This document shows positions 33,301-41,717 of a DNA stretch of 64,000 nt, in pieces. This stretch comes from an uncultured Clostridia bacterium (GTDB lineage: Bacteria; Bacillota; Clostridia; UBA1381), in contig CAKSNH010000003.1 in NCBI GenBank assembly GCA_934476075.1, positions 1 to 64,000 of the forward strand, written 5' to 3'. The translations under genes were made by a program, and so were the position numbers. The notes beneath the pieces were generated by a model. That model ran no database searches and was not told the DNA's origin. It saw only the letters and a list, made by a program, of their open reading frames with translations. The first letter of the stretch is position 1, and each line of letters opens with the position of its first letter.

Positions 33301-34617
33301 AATATTCTTACACTTTCACAGGCGTATACATCAAAGGCACAGTCGCTTATGAGCAAAGTCGGAAACGGCGATGCAAAAACATTCTCATCAGACTGGACTA
33401 TGGTGGTGGACGGAATAGGCAATATTCAAGGCAGTTCAAAACGCTGGATTGTAAATATTGAATTTGACTATAACACCGATAAAGCAACCGCAACTATTTC
33501 GGGCTGTGACGGCTCATGGAATGTGACAGGTATGTACAAAAAGACATTCAGTCTGAACGGTGCTAAATTCAAGACCTTGAAATATTACATTACAAACGAT
33601 ACAACAAATCAGGCGGGCGGCGTTACCGCTACCCCTTCTGTTTCGGAGCTGACCTATAAGAACACAAGTGTGAAAACAGGTAAGACAAACAAGATTTATC
33701 AGCAAGGTGTTACGGACACTGCAAAATGGCAGGAAAGCCACCTAAGCGACTGGAAAACAGACGGTGCGGAATTGAAGTACACAAAGGACAACGGCAAATT
33801 CGGACGTATCTATTTTGATACTACAAAGCCTGCAAGTGCATACAGTGCGGCAAAGACCGTGGCACTTTCCCAAAATTCGCTTGTAACATACGATTTGGAC
33901 TGGTATTTCGGAAATTCAACAAGCCGTGACGGAAATATTGAATATGTGAAGATTGGTTCTGACTTTGTTGTCGGCTGGAACAACGGTTATGTTGTAAATG
34001 TAAGCACAGACGGCGGTACAACATGGAACGATAAAGACGGCGACGGAACTGCTGACAGTATATTCACAGGCTCGAACGCACAGTTTACAAAGAATATTAA
34101 TGTAACTGTTGATACTGCCACTAAGACGATTAAATCGTTTAAATTTGACGGCAAAGAGATTGCCGCATACACAGATTGTAAGATGTCCGATACTGCGACA
34201 TTTGATGCCGTATCTTTCGGATTTATGCGTGCCGGTGCAACGGGCGACTGGTCATATCCTTGCGGATTGGACAGCGTTACGGTTTCGGAATTTGTCGAGG
34301 GTGAGGACGAACTTGTCGACAATTCGGAAACTATCCCGGCAATCGGCTCATACGCAGACAAGGTTGAAATAAAACGCTTAATTGACGGCAGTGACATGAT
34401 ATTTACATTAACTCCGTCTGACGAAACAAACCTATCCGAGGTGAAATTGTATGTCGTAGAATACGGCGAGGACGGTATTCCTTCAAAGATTTCTGTTGCA
34501 GACAATGCAATGGACGGAAAGGTTTGCACAATAACAGCACAAGTTCCGTCGGGCGATTACAGAATGTTTATGTGGGATAAAGATTACAAACCGATTGTTA
34601 ATAAATTGGTAGATTAA
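30361..34617 (+). CDS. Secreted rhamnogalacturonan lyase, polysaccharide lyase family 11, multidomain
   Basis: The 1418-residue protein has a signal peptide (1-29), then a PL11 catalytic part (about 45-690) with RQMEELNRGLIAV, VYLSWRLLGTE, DASVGDLDGDGDYEIVLKWDP, the repeated DGDG-type calcium loops of the beta-propeller and WGDWREEIIMP. Two Big_2 immunoglobulin-like domains follow (about 722-800 and 803-885) and then two further beta-rich segments (about 895-1110, 1120-1330) that are probably carbohydrate-binding. PL11 enzymes cleave the rhamnose-galacturonate backbone of pectin RG-I by elimination. No anchor (LPXTG or SLH) is seen, so it is likely free or bound through the extra domains. It has its own promoter-like region before 30361. 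Confidence 0.93.
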   Translation: MKKQIISTVLSAAMTLSVFGSLGVTASAAEVKAPKYQTTARQMEELNRGLIAVYRTANGYSVTSSEQGVYLSWRLLGTESLENQAFDIYRSTDGTKYTKIATTGAHDATNYIDKSGTTKNTYKVVKAGASDTDVAKETAVSVQANYAAASNSGYSLKNSYTYMDVPISRPDPVERMGDGKTSYYYNYDSSHEGGANDASVGDLDGDGDYEIVLKWDPTDSKDSAGADYTGNVYIDGYKISTSTDNLMWRIDLGKNVTAGAHYTQFMVYDFDGDGKSEVAMKTAPGSIDGQGNYVSTVGDTEEIRNVDNTKSYVGTSGRSKGKNLGPEYLTVFDGETGAALATTAFIPLGTSGEWGDSKYNRAERFLAGVAYLDGVHPSIIMCRGYYAKAVVRAYSWDGSSLEMQWEYDSGTKSATTSLYGQGNHNLSIGDIDNDGFDEIVYGSAALDHDGKTVLGNTTLGHGDAMHMSDFNNDGIQEVFSVKEDQFKKEACSFRVAATGQKLFTTGTHTTTDDNGRGVMDNIDDAYAAKNPNALALGWDSGHSTVHDLTGADLNAKPSSAGKGSFDNFLVYWDGDLGRELLDSNIIQKYDASTGSTKRFYSASDGYTLTGATTNNYTKRNPSLVADIWGDWREEIIMPVNKDSATAQAYLRIFTSTIPTDYRLTTLMHDSQYRLSVAWQNVAYNQPTHQSYYIGSVALASDGTNTLNYLAPETPYTKVAYKVGNVAVTGISLSTDKLSVERGETAAVSAQITPADATKKSVTWTSSNPKVATVANGMVKGVSEGKTTITATTKDGGFTASCEVTVYSIPIEGIKLSDKNIELGTGISKTLTVGIVPSNATDTKVTWTSSDPTVAEVDETGVVTGKGYGTAVITAEVAGYKALCNVRVKPIGMVDATGTDSFVSSTNTTDFTGTADSASLSLNNSTNAVNEFHKDFKVFDDNKAVLNYKFVTGGTKNTDDAWNWDGREYTFNFNFLDESGENILTLSQAYTSKAQSLMSKVGNGDAKTFSSDWTMVVDGIGNIQGSSKRWIVNIEFDYNTDKATATISGCDGSWNVTGMYKKTFSLNGAKFKTLKYYITNDTTNQAGGVTATPSVSELTYKNTSVKTGKTNKIYQQGVTDTAKWQESHLSDWKTDGAELKYTKDNGKFGRIYFDTTKPASAYSAAKTVALSQNSLVTYDLDWYFGNSTSRDGNIEYVKIGSDFVVGWNNGYVVNVSTDGGTTWNDKDGDGTADSIFTGSNAQFTKNINVTVDTATKTIKSFKFDGKEIAAYTDCKMSDTATFDAVSFGFMRAGATGDWSYPCGLDSVTVSEFVEGEDELVDNSETIPAIGSYADKVEIKRLIDGSDMIFTLTPSDETNLSEVKLYVVEYGEDGIPSKISVADNAMDGKVCTITAQVPSGDYRMFMWDKDYKPIVNKLVD

Positions 34618-34635
34618 TAGAAGCAAATATTAAAT

Positions 34636-34748
34636 AGGGACTGTTTAAAAAGTCCCACAAAAAAATCGAGGATGAAAAGTCCTCGATTTTTTTGATTTGT
34701 AGGAAATTGCGAAAAACGCAATGACGAAAAATTAAAAATGCCGCCTTT
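34636..34748. repeat. Composite intergenic repeat with terminator hairpin
   Basis: GGGACT...AGTCCC (near 34638-34657) is followed by AAAATCGAGGA/TCCTCGATTTT and by the GTAGGAAATTGCG-type module, all shared with 25803-25965. It separates the convergent PL11 and lonB genes. Confidence 0.65.
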
Positions 34749-34749
34749 T

Positions 34750-36429
34750 TCATGCACCCTCTTTGTATTCGCAAGCTGCCGCCACATTGTCGTCATGCAC
34801 CGATATATCCGAATGGGTATCGGAGGGCGGATTGTCCATACCGCTGAAAACATCATCAATGCAGTCAACAGGCACAATATCTATATCAAAATTTGCAAAA
34901 GATGTCTGCATATTGTCGGACGGGATAAATACCTTTTTTACTCCGGCACGTTTTGCCGCCATTATCTTTTGTGCCACACCGCCGACAGGCTTAATATCGC
35001 CCTTTATCGATACTTCGCCCGTAAACGCAACATTGCTGTCAACCGCTTGTTCCTTTATCGCCGAATACACACTGCACAATATCGCCACTCCTGCGGACGG
35101 ACCGTCAACAGGTATTCCGCCCGTAAAATTTATATGGATATTATACTGCGAAATGTCAATAAAGAAATGATTTTTCAACACCGTCATAACATTGTCCACT
35201 GCGGATTTTGCGGTTGACGTGCGTGTCAGATTGTGATTGCCCTGTTTTACGGTTTCCTTTTCGATAATGCCCGTGCAGATAACCTCGCCTCTGCCGTTGC
35301 CGACAAATTCCGCCGTACTTTCAATCGTCATAACCATTCCCGTACTGCCCGACACCGCAAGTCCGTTCACCGCACCTATGCGTTTGCCATCGGGAACGGT
35401 GTATTCATAGTTCGGGGTATACCGTCCCATTTCTATAACCTGTTCCACGTCGGACAGCTTGACAAAATCACGCTTTTCAAGCATTGCCGCACCTATTGCC
35501 GTTTGCAGAATACGCACCGCATCACGTCCGTTTTTTGCATATCGGCAAATATAATTTTGGCAATCCTGTGCGACATTCATGGATAATCTTTTTACGGCAT
35601 TTCTCACAATAACCTTTAAATCGCTTTCGTCAAGCGGACGGAAATATATCTCTACGCACCTTGAACGTATAGCCGGCGGAATTTCTTCGGGACTTCTCGT
35701 GGTCGCACCTACAAGCCGAAAATCCGCCGGAATACCGTTTTGGAAAATGTCATGTATGTGTCGGGGAATATTTTTGTTTTCGCTCGAATAGTATGCACTT
35801 TCAAAAGTGACTTTTCTGTCCTCCAAAACCTTCAATAATTTGTTAAGCTGAACAGGGTGGAGTTCGCCGATTTCGTCAATAAACAGTATACCGCCGTGTG
35901 CCTTGCTGACCGCACCCTCTTTCGGCTGAGGGACACCGGCTTGTCCGTATGCACCGGCACCCTGATAGATAGGGTCGTGCACCGAGCCGATTAGCGGGTC
36001 GGCGATACTGCGTTCGTCAAAACGCATGGTTGTCGCATCGGTTTCGATAAATTTTGCGTCATTGGCAAAAGGGGACATACCGAGTTTTATTGCCTCGTTC
36101 AGTGCGACTCGTGCCGCCGCCGTTTTGCCGACTCCCGGTGGGCCGTAGATTATGACGTGCTGTGGGTTGGGGGTGCAGAGTGCAATTTTGAGTGCGTGAA
36201 GTCCCTCGTCCTGACCGATTATCTCACAAAAATTTGTCGGACGTGCTTTTTCCGTCAGCGGTTCGCTCAGCGATATATGACGCATACGGTTTAACCGTTC
36301 CAATTCCTTTTTTGAGTCGGCATTGATACTGCTCTGCGTTTCCTGCTGACTTCTCAGCTGCCGCCAGAAATATATACCTATAATTAATGTGAAGATAAAC
36401 TGTACAACCATAAATACTGTCGCTAACAT
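34750..36429 (-). CDS. lonB: ATP-dependent protease LonB
   Basis: The 559-residue protein starts with a membrane helix (about 3-22), then an AAA+ domain with Walker A GPPGVGKT at 96-103 and GGILFIDEIGEL, and a C-terminal Lon protease domain with the catalytic Ser in DGPSAGVA and the dyad Lys in AAKRAGVKK. The N-terminal substrate domain of LonA is missing, as in LonB. In Bacillus LonB is forespore-specific, which fits the other spore genes here. The ATG follows TAGGAGG by eight bases. The C-terminal tail (about 40 residues) is acidic and poorly conserved. Confidence 0.93.
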   Translation of the reverse strand: MLATVFMVVQFIFTLIIGIYFWRQLRSQQETQSSINADSKKELERLNRMRHISLSEPLTEKARPTNFCEIIGQDEGLHALKIALCTPNPQHVIIYGPPGVGKTAAARVALNEAIKLGMSPFANDAKFIETDATTMRFDERSIADPLIGSVHDPIYQGAGAYGQAGVPQPKEGAVSKAHGGILFIDEIGELHPVQLNKLLKVLEDRKVTFESAYYSSENKNIPRHIHDIFQNGIPADFRLVGATTRSPEEIPPAIRSRCVEIYFRPLDESDLKVIVRNAVKRLSMNVAQDCQNYICRYAKNGRDAVRILQTAIGAAMLEKRDFVKLSDVEQVIEMGRYTPNYEYTVPDGKRIGAVNGLAVSGSTGMVMTIESTAEFVGNGRGEVICTGIIEKETVKQGNHNLTRTSTAKSAVDNVMTVLKNHFFIDISQYNIHINFTGGIPVDGPSAGVAILCSVYSAIKEQAVDSNVAFTGEVSIKGDIKPVGGVAQKIMAAKRAGVKKVFIPSDNMQTSFANFDIDIVPVDCIDDVFSGMDNPPSDTHSDISVHDDNVAAACEYKEGA

Positions 36430-36514
36430 AATATTGCCTCCTAAAAAATGTTCTGTATTATTGTTGACAGAACAGGGAGTTTTTATGTATGCCGATTATG
36501 ATTTATAATATCCG

Positions 36515-36542
36515 CAAAAAAAGGCGGTCTGTTAAGACCGCC
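36515..36542 (-). terminator. Terminator of the two-component operon
   Basis: On the reverse strand GGCGGTCT-TAAC-AGACCGCC (36542-36523) is followed by TTTTTTT. It lies just after the kinase stop. Confidence 0.85.
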
Positions 36543-36549
36543 CGTATCA

Positions 36550-38475
36550 TTAATTCACTTTTAATCTGAACCAGAACTTCACGCCTATATCGGTATTTTC
36601 CACGCCGTACTTCGCCCTGTGCAAAACAAGTATATTTTTCGCTATGGACAATCCAAGTCCCGTACCGCCCGCCGAGCGGTCACGAGATTTATCAGCCTTG
36701 TAAAATCTGTCCCATACCTTTTCCAAATCTTCGCTGTCGATATGACTTCCCTCATTCTCAACCGCAAAGGTCACGTTAGACGCTTGTTTCTTTACCGATA
36801 CATATATCTTCTTGCCCTCCGGCGTATGACGCACCGCATTGGTGATAAAATTATTCATAACCTGTTCTAACATATCTCGGTCAAAGTCGGCACAGATACC
36901 GTCCTTTTCACCGTCATATATAATATCGACATTCTTGTCGTCCAGTCCGTTTCTGAAACGTTTCACAATTCTGCCCGTCATGTCGGATATATCGTAATTC
37001 TTTATCGTAAGTTTCTGCACACCTGCTTCAAGCCTTGAATTTTCAAGCATATCAAGCACAAGTGCGTCCATCTTTTTCGTTTCGGATATAATGACGTTAA
37101 GGTACTTATCACGTCTTTCGCCCGATATACCGTCCGCAATGCCCTCCGAATATGCTCTGATAATGGCAAGCGGAGTTTTAAGCTCGTGCGATACCGCCGC
37201 CACAAATTCACGTCTTGCAAGTTCTATTTTGCGTTCGTGTTCAATATCATTGGTAAGCTTTTCGTTGGTGGCAACAAGCTCACGGATAGTCGTGTCGAGT
37301 TTTTCGGACATATCGTTAATATTCGCCGCCAGCTGACCGACTTCATCGTCCGACTGCACCACGCACTTTTGAGAAAAATCAAGGTTTTTCATTTTCTTGG
37401 TCACCTGCATGATGTTCACGATAGGACGTGTGATAAGCCGTGAAAACAGCACCGAAACAATCATTACCATAATCAAAGCAATGATAATCCAAATAGGGAA
37501 CGAGTCACGCATAACATCGACCGCCTCATCGACCGATTTAAGCGTATTGACCGCAAATATCATCTGCGGAACACCGCCCACCTCGATTTTTTTAACCATA
37601 ACAATATATTTGTTTGACGAATCTTCGGGAACGAATGTATAGTGTATACGTTCGCCGACTTTCATGTCCTCGCCGTTGTATATGCGGTTCATCCATTGTA
37701 TCGCCGCCCAGGCGGAGTCGGAGCGTCTTGTGGAGCTTTGGAAATTGTGTTCATCGGGCAGGGTTATAGATAATACCGTACCCGAAATATCCGTAACGGA
37801 ACTGTTTTCTCCTATTATAACTCTTAAAACCGCATTGCCGAATTCATCGGATATTGAATTGTCGGGGATAGGTGCTTTATCCTGCTTGTTTGTATCAAAG
37901 TTTGGCATAGGAACAGGCGAAAACGGTGTATTCCTGTTCGTGTTCGGCGGCTCGTTACGCTTTTTCGGAGCATTGCCGATTATATTTGACGCCCAGTGTT
38001 TATCGCCCTTCACAATCGTTGCGGGGATATATATGTTGCTTTCCGATTGATTGCTGTCGATGGTGTAGTATTCCGTCTGAATTGTGTCGCCCACTTTTAT
38101 GTTAAGGTCGGTAAAAGACTTGTCGTGCACGGCACTGTCAAGACTAAGACGTATAATCTCACCGGAATCCGTCTGAACGGTCATTTCATAAGATGCGGTG
38201 TAGAGAATATTCCCCTGTTCGCCCATAATGAGGATATACGCATCATTATTTTTTGAAAAGTCCACCAACGCATTGTTTATATCATCGTCATTGCTGAGCG
38301 TTTCATATTCCTTTGCAAAACTCTCAACCTGTTTTGCAAGTTCCTGACGTTTGGAATAGGTATAAAAATTACCGTAAAAAAACGCCTGTCCGAAAAGGGT
38401 AATTGCAATATACACGCAGAATATGAAAGCGGTAAGTGCAAATACTTTCTTTGTTATAGATATATTCTTAGACAT
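36550..38475 (-). CDS. Membrane sensor histidine kinase with HAMP domain
   Basis: The 641-residue kinase has two membrane helices (about 10-30 and 290-315) around a large extracellular sensor with a proline-rich segment, then HAMP, a HisKA domain with VSHELKTPLAIIRAYSEG and an ATPase domain with NNFITNAVRHT, DxGxG-like ENEGSHI and FYKADKSRDRSAGGTGLGLSI. Unlike the kinase at 15884 all catalytic motifs are in place. The ATG at 38475 is preferred; the upstream GTG at 38484 is part of AGGTGAG. It lies 12 bases after the response regulator and forms an operon with it. The layout resembles cell-envelope stress kinases, but the signal is unknown. Confidence 0.92.
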   Translation of the reverse strand: MSKNISITKKVFALTAFIFCVYIAITLFGQAFFYGNFYTYSKRQELAKQVESFAKEYETLSNDDDINNALVDFSKNNDAYILIMGEQGNILYTASYEMTVQTDSGEIIRLSLDSAVHDKSFTDLNIKVGDTIQTEYYTIDSNQSESNIYIPATIVKGDKHWASNIIGNAPKKRNEPPNTNRNTPFSPVPMPNFDTNKQDKAPIPDNSISDEFGNAVLRVIIGENSSVTDISGTVLSITLPDEHNFQSSTRRSDSAWAAIQWMNRIYNGEDMKVGERIHYTFVPEDSSNKYIVMVKKIEVGGVPQMIFAVNTLKSVDEAVDVMRDSFPIWIIIALIMVMIVSVLFSRLITRPIVNIMQVTKKMKNLDFSQKCVVQSDDEVGQLAANINDMSEKLDTTIRELVATNEKLTNDIEHERKIELARREFVAAVSHELKTPLAIIRAYSEGIADGISGERRDKYLNVIISETKKMDALVLDMLENSRLEAGVQKLTIKNYDISDMTGRIVKRFRNGLDDKNVDIIYDGEKDGICADFDRDMLEQVMNNFITNAVRHTPEGKKIYVSVKKQASNVTFAVENEGSHIDSEDLEKVWDRFYKADKSRDRSAGGTGLGLSIAKNILVLHRAKYGVENTDIGVKFWFRLKVN

Positions 38476-38487
38476 TTTGCTCACCTA

Positions 38488-39171
38488 TCAATCCGCATTT
38501 TCGTCAAACTTGTACCCTGCTTTTATAAGCGTTTTGATGTGCTGAGCCTTGTCGCCCAATTTTGCACGGAGCTTTTTAATGTGCGTATCAACCGTACGCA
38601 AATCGCCGAAATAATCATATCCCCACACTTTCGACAAAAGCGTATCACGGGATAAAACTCTGCCCTTGTTAATCATAAGATACACCAAAAGGTCATATTC
38701 TTTCGGAGTAAGTTCTATATATTCATTGTCAGCCTGTACAGTGTGTGAATTTTGATTTACAACAATGCCGGCAAGCGAGATAACTCCGTCCTCACCGCAC
38801 ACATTGCCCGTTGTACGGCGGATAAGAGCGTTTGCCTTTGCAAGGAGCACTTTCGGGCTGAACGGCTTTGTCACATAATCGTCCGCACCGAGTTCGTAGC
38901 CTGTCAGCTTGTCGTCTTCCTCACTTCGTGCGGTAATCATAATAATCGGCACATCTTTTGTCTTGCGGATTTTTCTGCATACCGAAAATCCGTCTATTTC
39001 CGGCAGCATTATGTCAAGCAGAATAAGGTCAAATTCCTTTTCTTCGACCAAATCCAACGCTTCAAGACCGTCCCCCGCCTCGGTCACCTCATATCCGTCC
39101 GCCTCAAAATAATCCTTTATTACGTCACGCATCAACGCTTCATCTTCTACTATTAACACACTTAATTTCAT
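38488..39171 (-). CDS. OmpR-family response regulator
   Basis: The 227-residue protein has a receiver with acidic VEDE (8-11), phospho-acceptor Asp in LLDIMLPEIDG and Lys in VTKPFSP, and a C-terminal winged helix (about 130-225) with ELTPKEYDLLVYL and DTHIKKLRAKLG. It is the cognate regulator of the kinase encoded directly downstream. A promoter would lie in the 100 bases before 39171, which are AT-rich. Targets cannot be read from the window. Confidence 0.94.
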   Translation of the reverse strand: MKLSVLIVEDEALMRDVIKDYFEADGYEVTEAGDGLEALDLVEEKEFDLILLDIMLPEIDGFSVCRKIRKTKDVPIIMITARSEEDDKLTGYELGADDYVTKPFSPKVLLAKANALIRRTTGNVCGEDGVISLAGIVVNQNSHTVQADNEYIELTPKEYDLLVYLMINKGRVLSRDTLLSKVWGYDYFGDLRTVDTHIKKLRAKLGDKAQHIKTLIKAGYKFDENAD

Positions 39172-39273
39172 CTCAAACCAACCTTTCTAAATTATATCAG
39201 AAATATCATTAATATAATTTTACACAATCCTTGTGTATTTGCTGTGTACAATGTGTTAAGTACAGACGAAAGA

Positions 39274-40305
39274 TTATCTTACCATTTCGTCCTGATGTCC
39301 TGTTGCTTTGTGTGACTTGATAACGCTTTCAATCTCATCGATACTGCTTGCGGACATATCGCCGATTACAGTGTTTTTAACCGCCGAAAGAGCGTTTCCT
39401 ATTTCCAGTGCACGCTGAATATCGTTGTGTTTTACAAGACCGTACAATACGCCGGCAAGATAAGCGTCGCCGCTGCCGATACGGTCGATAACCTCGATAT
39501 TGTTGTACGGAGCTTCCTCATAGAAATTACCGTCATAGTATATTTTTGACGAGAAATTGTGGTGAGTAGGGCTGATGACCTCACGGCGGGTTGTCGCAAC
39601 CATTTTACAGCCGTATTTTGTGGTGTAGCCTTTCATAATTTCTTCCAGTGTACCTGTTCTTTGCAACATTCTGCGTGATGTTTCTTCGGAAACGAAAAGC
39701 AAGTCTATGTAAGGGAAAATACTTTCGATAACCCCTCTTGCCTCCTCCTCGCTCCAAAGGGCGGCACGATAATTTACGTCAAATGAAATAAGAGTGCCTT
39801 GTTCCTTGAAACGTTTAATCATCTCAATGGCAACTTCACGCAGGTTTTTGTCTATTGCAAGGGAAATACTGCTTATGTGAAATATTTTTGTCTGAGCGTA
39901 TATTTTCGGGTCAATCTCGTCAAGCCGAAGATGGCACATTGACGAATTTGCTCTGTCATAGATAACCGACGATTTTCTCGGATATGCACCGCTTTCGTAA
40001 TAATAGATGCCAAGACGCTTTTGGTCGCTTTCGTCATAGATGATATAGTCGTCGCTGACATTTCCGTAGCGGACTTTGTTTCTGATAAAGTGACCGATTT
40101 TGTTTTTCGGCAGTTTGGTCACGATAGCCGAACGCACGCCAAGCATAGCCGCACCCGAAACAACGTTAAGTTCCGAACCGCCCGCATTTTTCTCGAAAAT
40201 TTCACTCTGCGATATTTTCTCCTTGCTCTGCGGTGAAAGTCGTAGCATAACCTCGCCGAAACCGATAATATCGAAGTCACAGTCCTTTTTTAGTTCCAAT
40301 CCCAT
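39274..40305 (-). CDS. kdgK: 2-dehydro-3-deoxygluconokinase, PfkB family
   Basis: The 343-residue sugar kinase has the PfkB pattern: GFGEVMLRLSP at the start, AGGSELNVVSGAAMLG, and the C-terminal signature DRIGSGDAYLAGVLYGL with the catalytic Asp. The close fit to KdgK together with uxuA in the window suggests phosphorylation of KDG in uronate breakdown; other aldonate kinases of the family are possible. The ATG follows AAGGAGGG by seven bases. It is monocistronic, next to structured repeat copy B. Confidence 0.85.
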   Translation of the reverse strand: MGLELKKDCDFDIIGFGEVMLRLSPQSKEKISQSEIFEKNAGGSELNVVSGAAMLGVRSAIVTKLPKNKIGHFIRNKVRYGNVSDDYIIYDESDQKRLGIYYYESGAYPRKSSVIYDRANSSMCHLRLDEIDPKIYAQTKIFHISSISLAIDKNLREVAIEMIKRFKEQGTLISFDVNYRAALWSEEEARGVIESIFPYIDLLFVSEETSRRMLQRTGTLEEIMKGYTTKYGCKMVATTRREVISPTHHNFSSKIYYDGNFYEEAPYNNIEVIDRIGSGDAYLAGVLYGLVKHNDIQRALEIGNALSAVKNTVIGDMSASSIDEIESVIKSHKATGHQDEMVR

Positions 40306-40399
40306 TTTAAAACCCTCCTTAGTAAATTAAACATTTTCCTTTACATTTAATATATCATTTTTGCACGAGTTTGTCCAGTATAATATGAACTGTGTAAAG

Positions 40400-40986
40400 T
40401 AGGGGTTGTTGATGGGTTTGGTATGTTTAGTGTTCTATCCTAGCATAGACAGCATCAAAGCGTAGTGCAGACTGATGTTATCAAAATTTAGTGCAACTGA
40501 CGTTGTCTAAGTTTAGCGACGGGGACGTTTCACTTCCCCATAGGTATAGGTATTAACTAAATAACTCGAACCCTTTGGAGTCCTCTTTGTCCACGTCCAC
40601 AAAGAGGACGGAAAAGTCCGCAAGGGACACCCTTGACCCACACGCTGCAAAGCTATTGCAATATAGTTGTTCCCACTTTGTCGGCAAAATTCACTTATTG
40701 CCTAGGGGCGTGAATTTTGTGCCGTCCGAGCGTAATGCTTGCAATGAGTTTGATTAAACATAGGGCACAAACAAAACATAGATACGGCATACCCTCTGTG
40801 CCCACTGAATATAGATATACGCTTTTTGCGTGTCCGTTGTGGTGAGTTTAGTGGGTAGGTGCAAGTGTGGATATAAATGAAAGTGTAGTGCGACTGACGT
40901 TGACCAAGTTTAGTGGGTAAGGGTGGGTTTGGATAGAAATGCGAGTGAGTGGCTGTGGTGCACATCACTCAACAACTCATAATTTA
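40400..40986 (+). repeat. Structured dispersed repeat, copy B
   Basis: This is the forward copy of the repeat at 14690-15315. The 5' and 3' parts contain repeats of TAGTGCRACTGACGTTG and GTTTAGTG; the core has hairpins 40580-40590/40599-40609 (11 perfect pairs) and 40683-40694/40710-40723, plus CAAGGG/CCCTTG. It has one terminal subrepeat less than copy A and ends with CTCAACAACTCATAATTTA. An open frame of about 60 codons crosses the core in both copies but has no ribosome-binding site. It fills most of the 760 bases between kdgK and nth. Confidence 0.8.
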
Positions 40987-41068
40987 TCCTTTTGCAAAAC
41001 CCGTTATTGAAATAGTCTGAAAATATGATATACTATGTATATAAACTGTAAACTTGCGAGGTGAATTT

Positions 41069-41701
41069 ATGACAAAAAAACAACGTGCGGAAAAAGTGAT
41101 TGAAATACTAAAACAAGTATACCCCAATCCGAAATGTTCGCTTATATACTCAACACCGCTTGAAATGCTTATCGCCACTCAGCTGTCGGCACAATGCACC
41201 GATGCGAGGGTTAATATAGTGACAAAGGACTTGTTCCGAAAATATAAAAATGTCCATGACTTTGCAAATGCGGACTATGACGAGTTGCAGCAAGATATTA
41301 AATCGGCGGGATTTTATAAGAACAAAGCAAAAAATATAATCGCTTGCTGTCAAAGGCTTATTGACGTGTACGGCGGTGAAGTGCCCGATAATATGGACGA
41401 TTTGCTGACCCTTGCCGGTACGGGCAGAAAGACGGCTAATCTTGTTTTGGGCGAGATATTCGGCAAGAGTGCGGTTGTGATTGATACGCATAATATTCGC
41501 TTGGCGAACAGGATAGGTCTTACAAAGGAAACCGACCCCGTAAAGATAGAATTTGAAATGAAAAAATTAATTCCCGAAGCCGAACAGCTTAATCTGTGCC
41601 ACAGATTTGTATATCACGGCAGAGAGGTGTGCACCGCACGAAAACCAAAGTGCGAGATATGCCGGATAAGCGAATACTGCAAATCGTTCGGGAAGATTTA
41701 A
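41069..41701 (+). CDS. nth: Endonuclease III
   Basis: The 210-residue protein has the HhH motif LAGTGRKTANLVLG with the catalytic Lys, the catalytic Asp in VIDTHNIRLANR, and a C-terminal 4Fe-4S motif CTARKPKCEICRISEYC (Cx6Cx2Cx5C). It removes oxidised pyrimidines and nicks the abasic site in base excision repair. An ORF extension begins at 41054, but GAGGTG lies before the ATG at 41069. It is followed by coaBC after 16 bases, probably in one transcript. Confidence 0.95.
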   Translation: MTKKQRAEKVIEILKQVYPNPKCSLIYSTPLEMLIATQLSAQCTDARVNIVTKDLFRKYKNVHDFANADYDELQQDIKSAGFYKNKAKNIIACCQRLIDVYGGEVPDNMDDLLTLAGTGRKTANLVLGEIFGKSAVVIDTHNIRLANRIGLTKETDPVKIEFEMKKLIPEAEQLNLCHRFVYHGREVCTARKPKCEICRISEYCKSFGKI

Positions 41702-41717
41702 AGGAGGATTGACAGCA

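Noticed and set aside
40575..40757. Open frame conserved in both copies of the structured repeat (also 14924-15187 reverse)
   Set aside because: There is no ribosome-binding site, the copies differ by non-conservative residues, and the paired base changes are better explained by conserved hairpins. Kept as part of the repeat, not as a gene.
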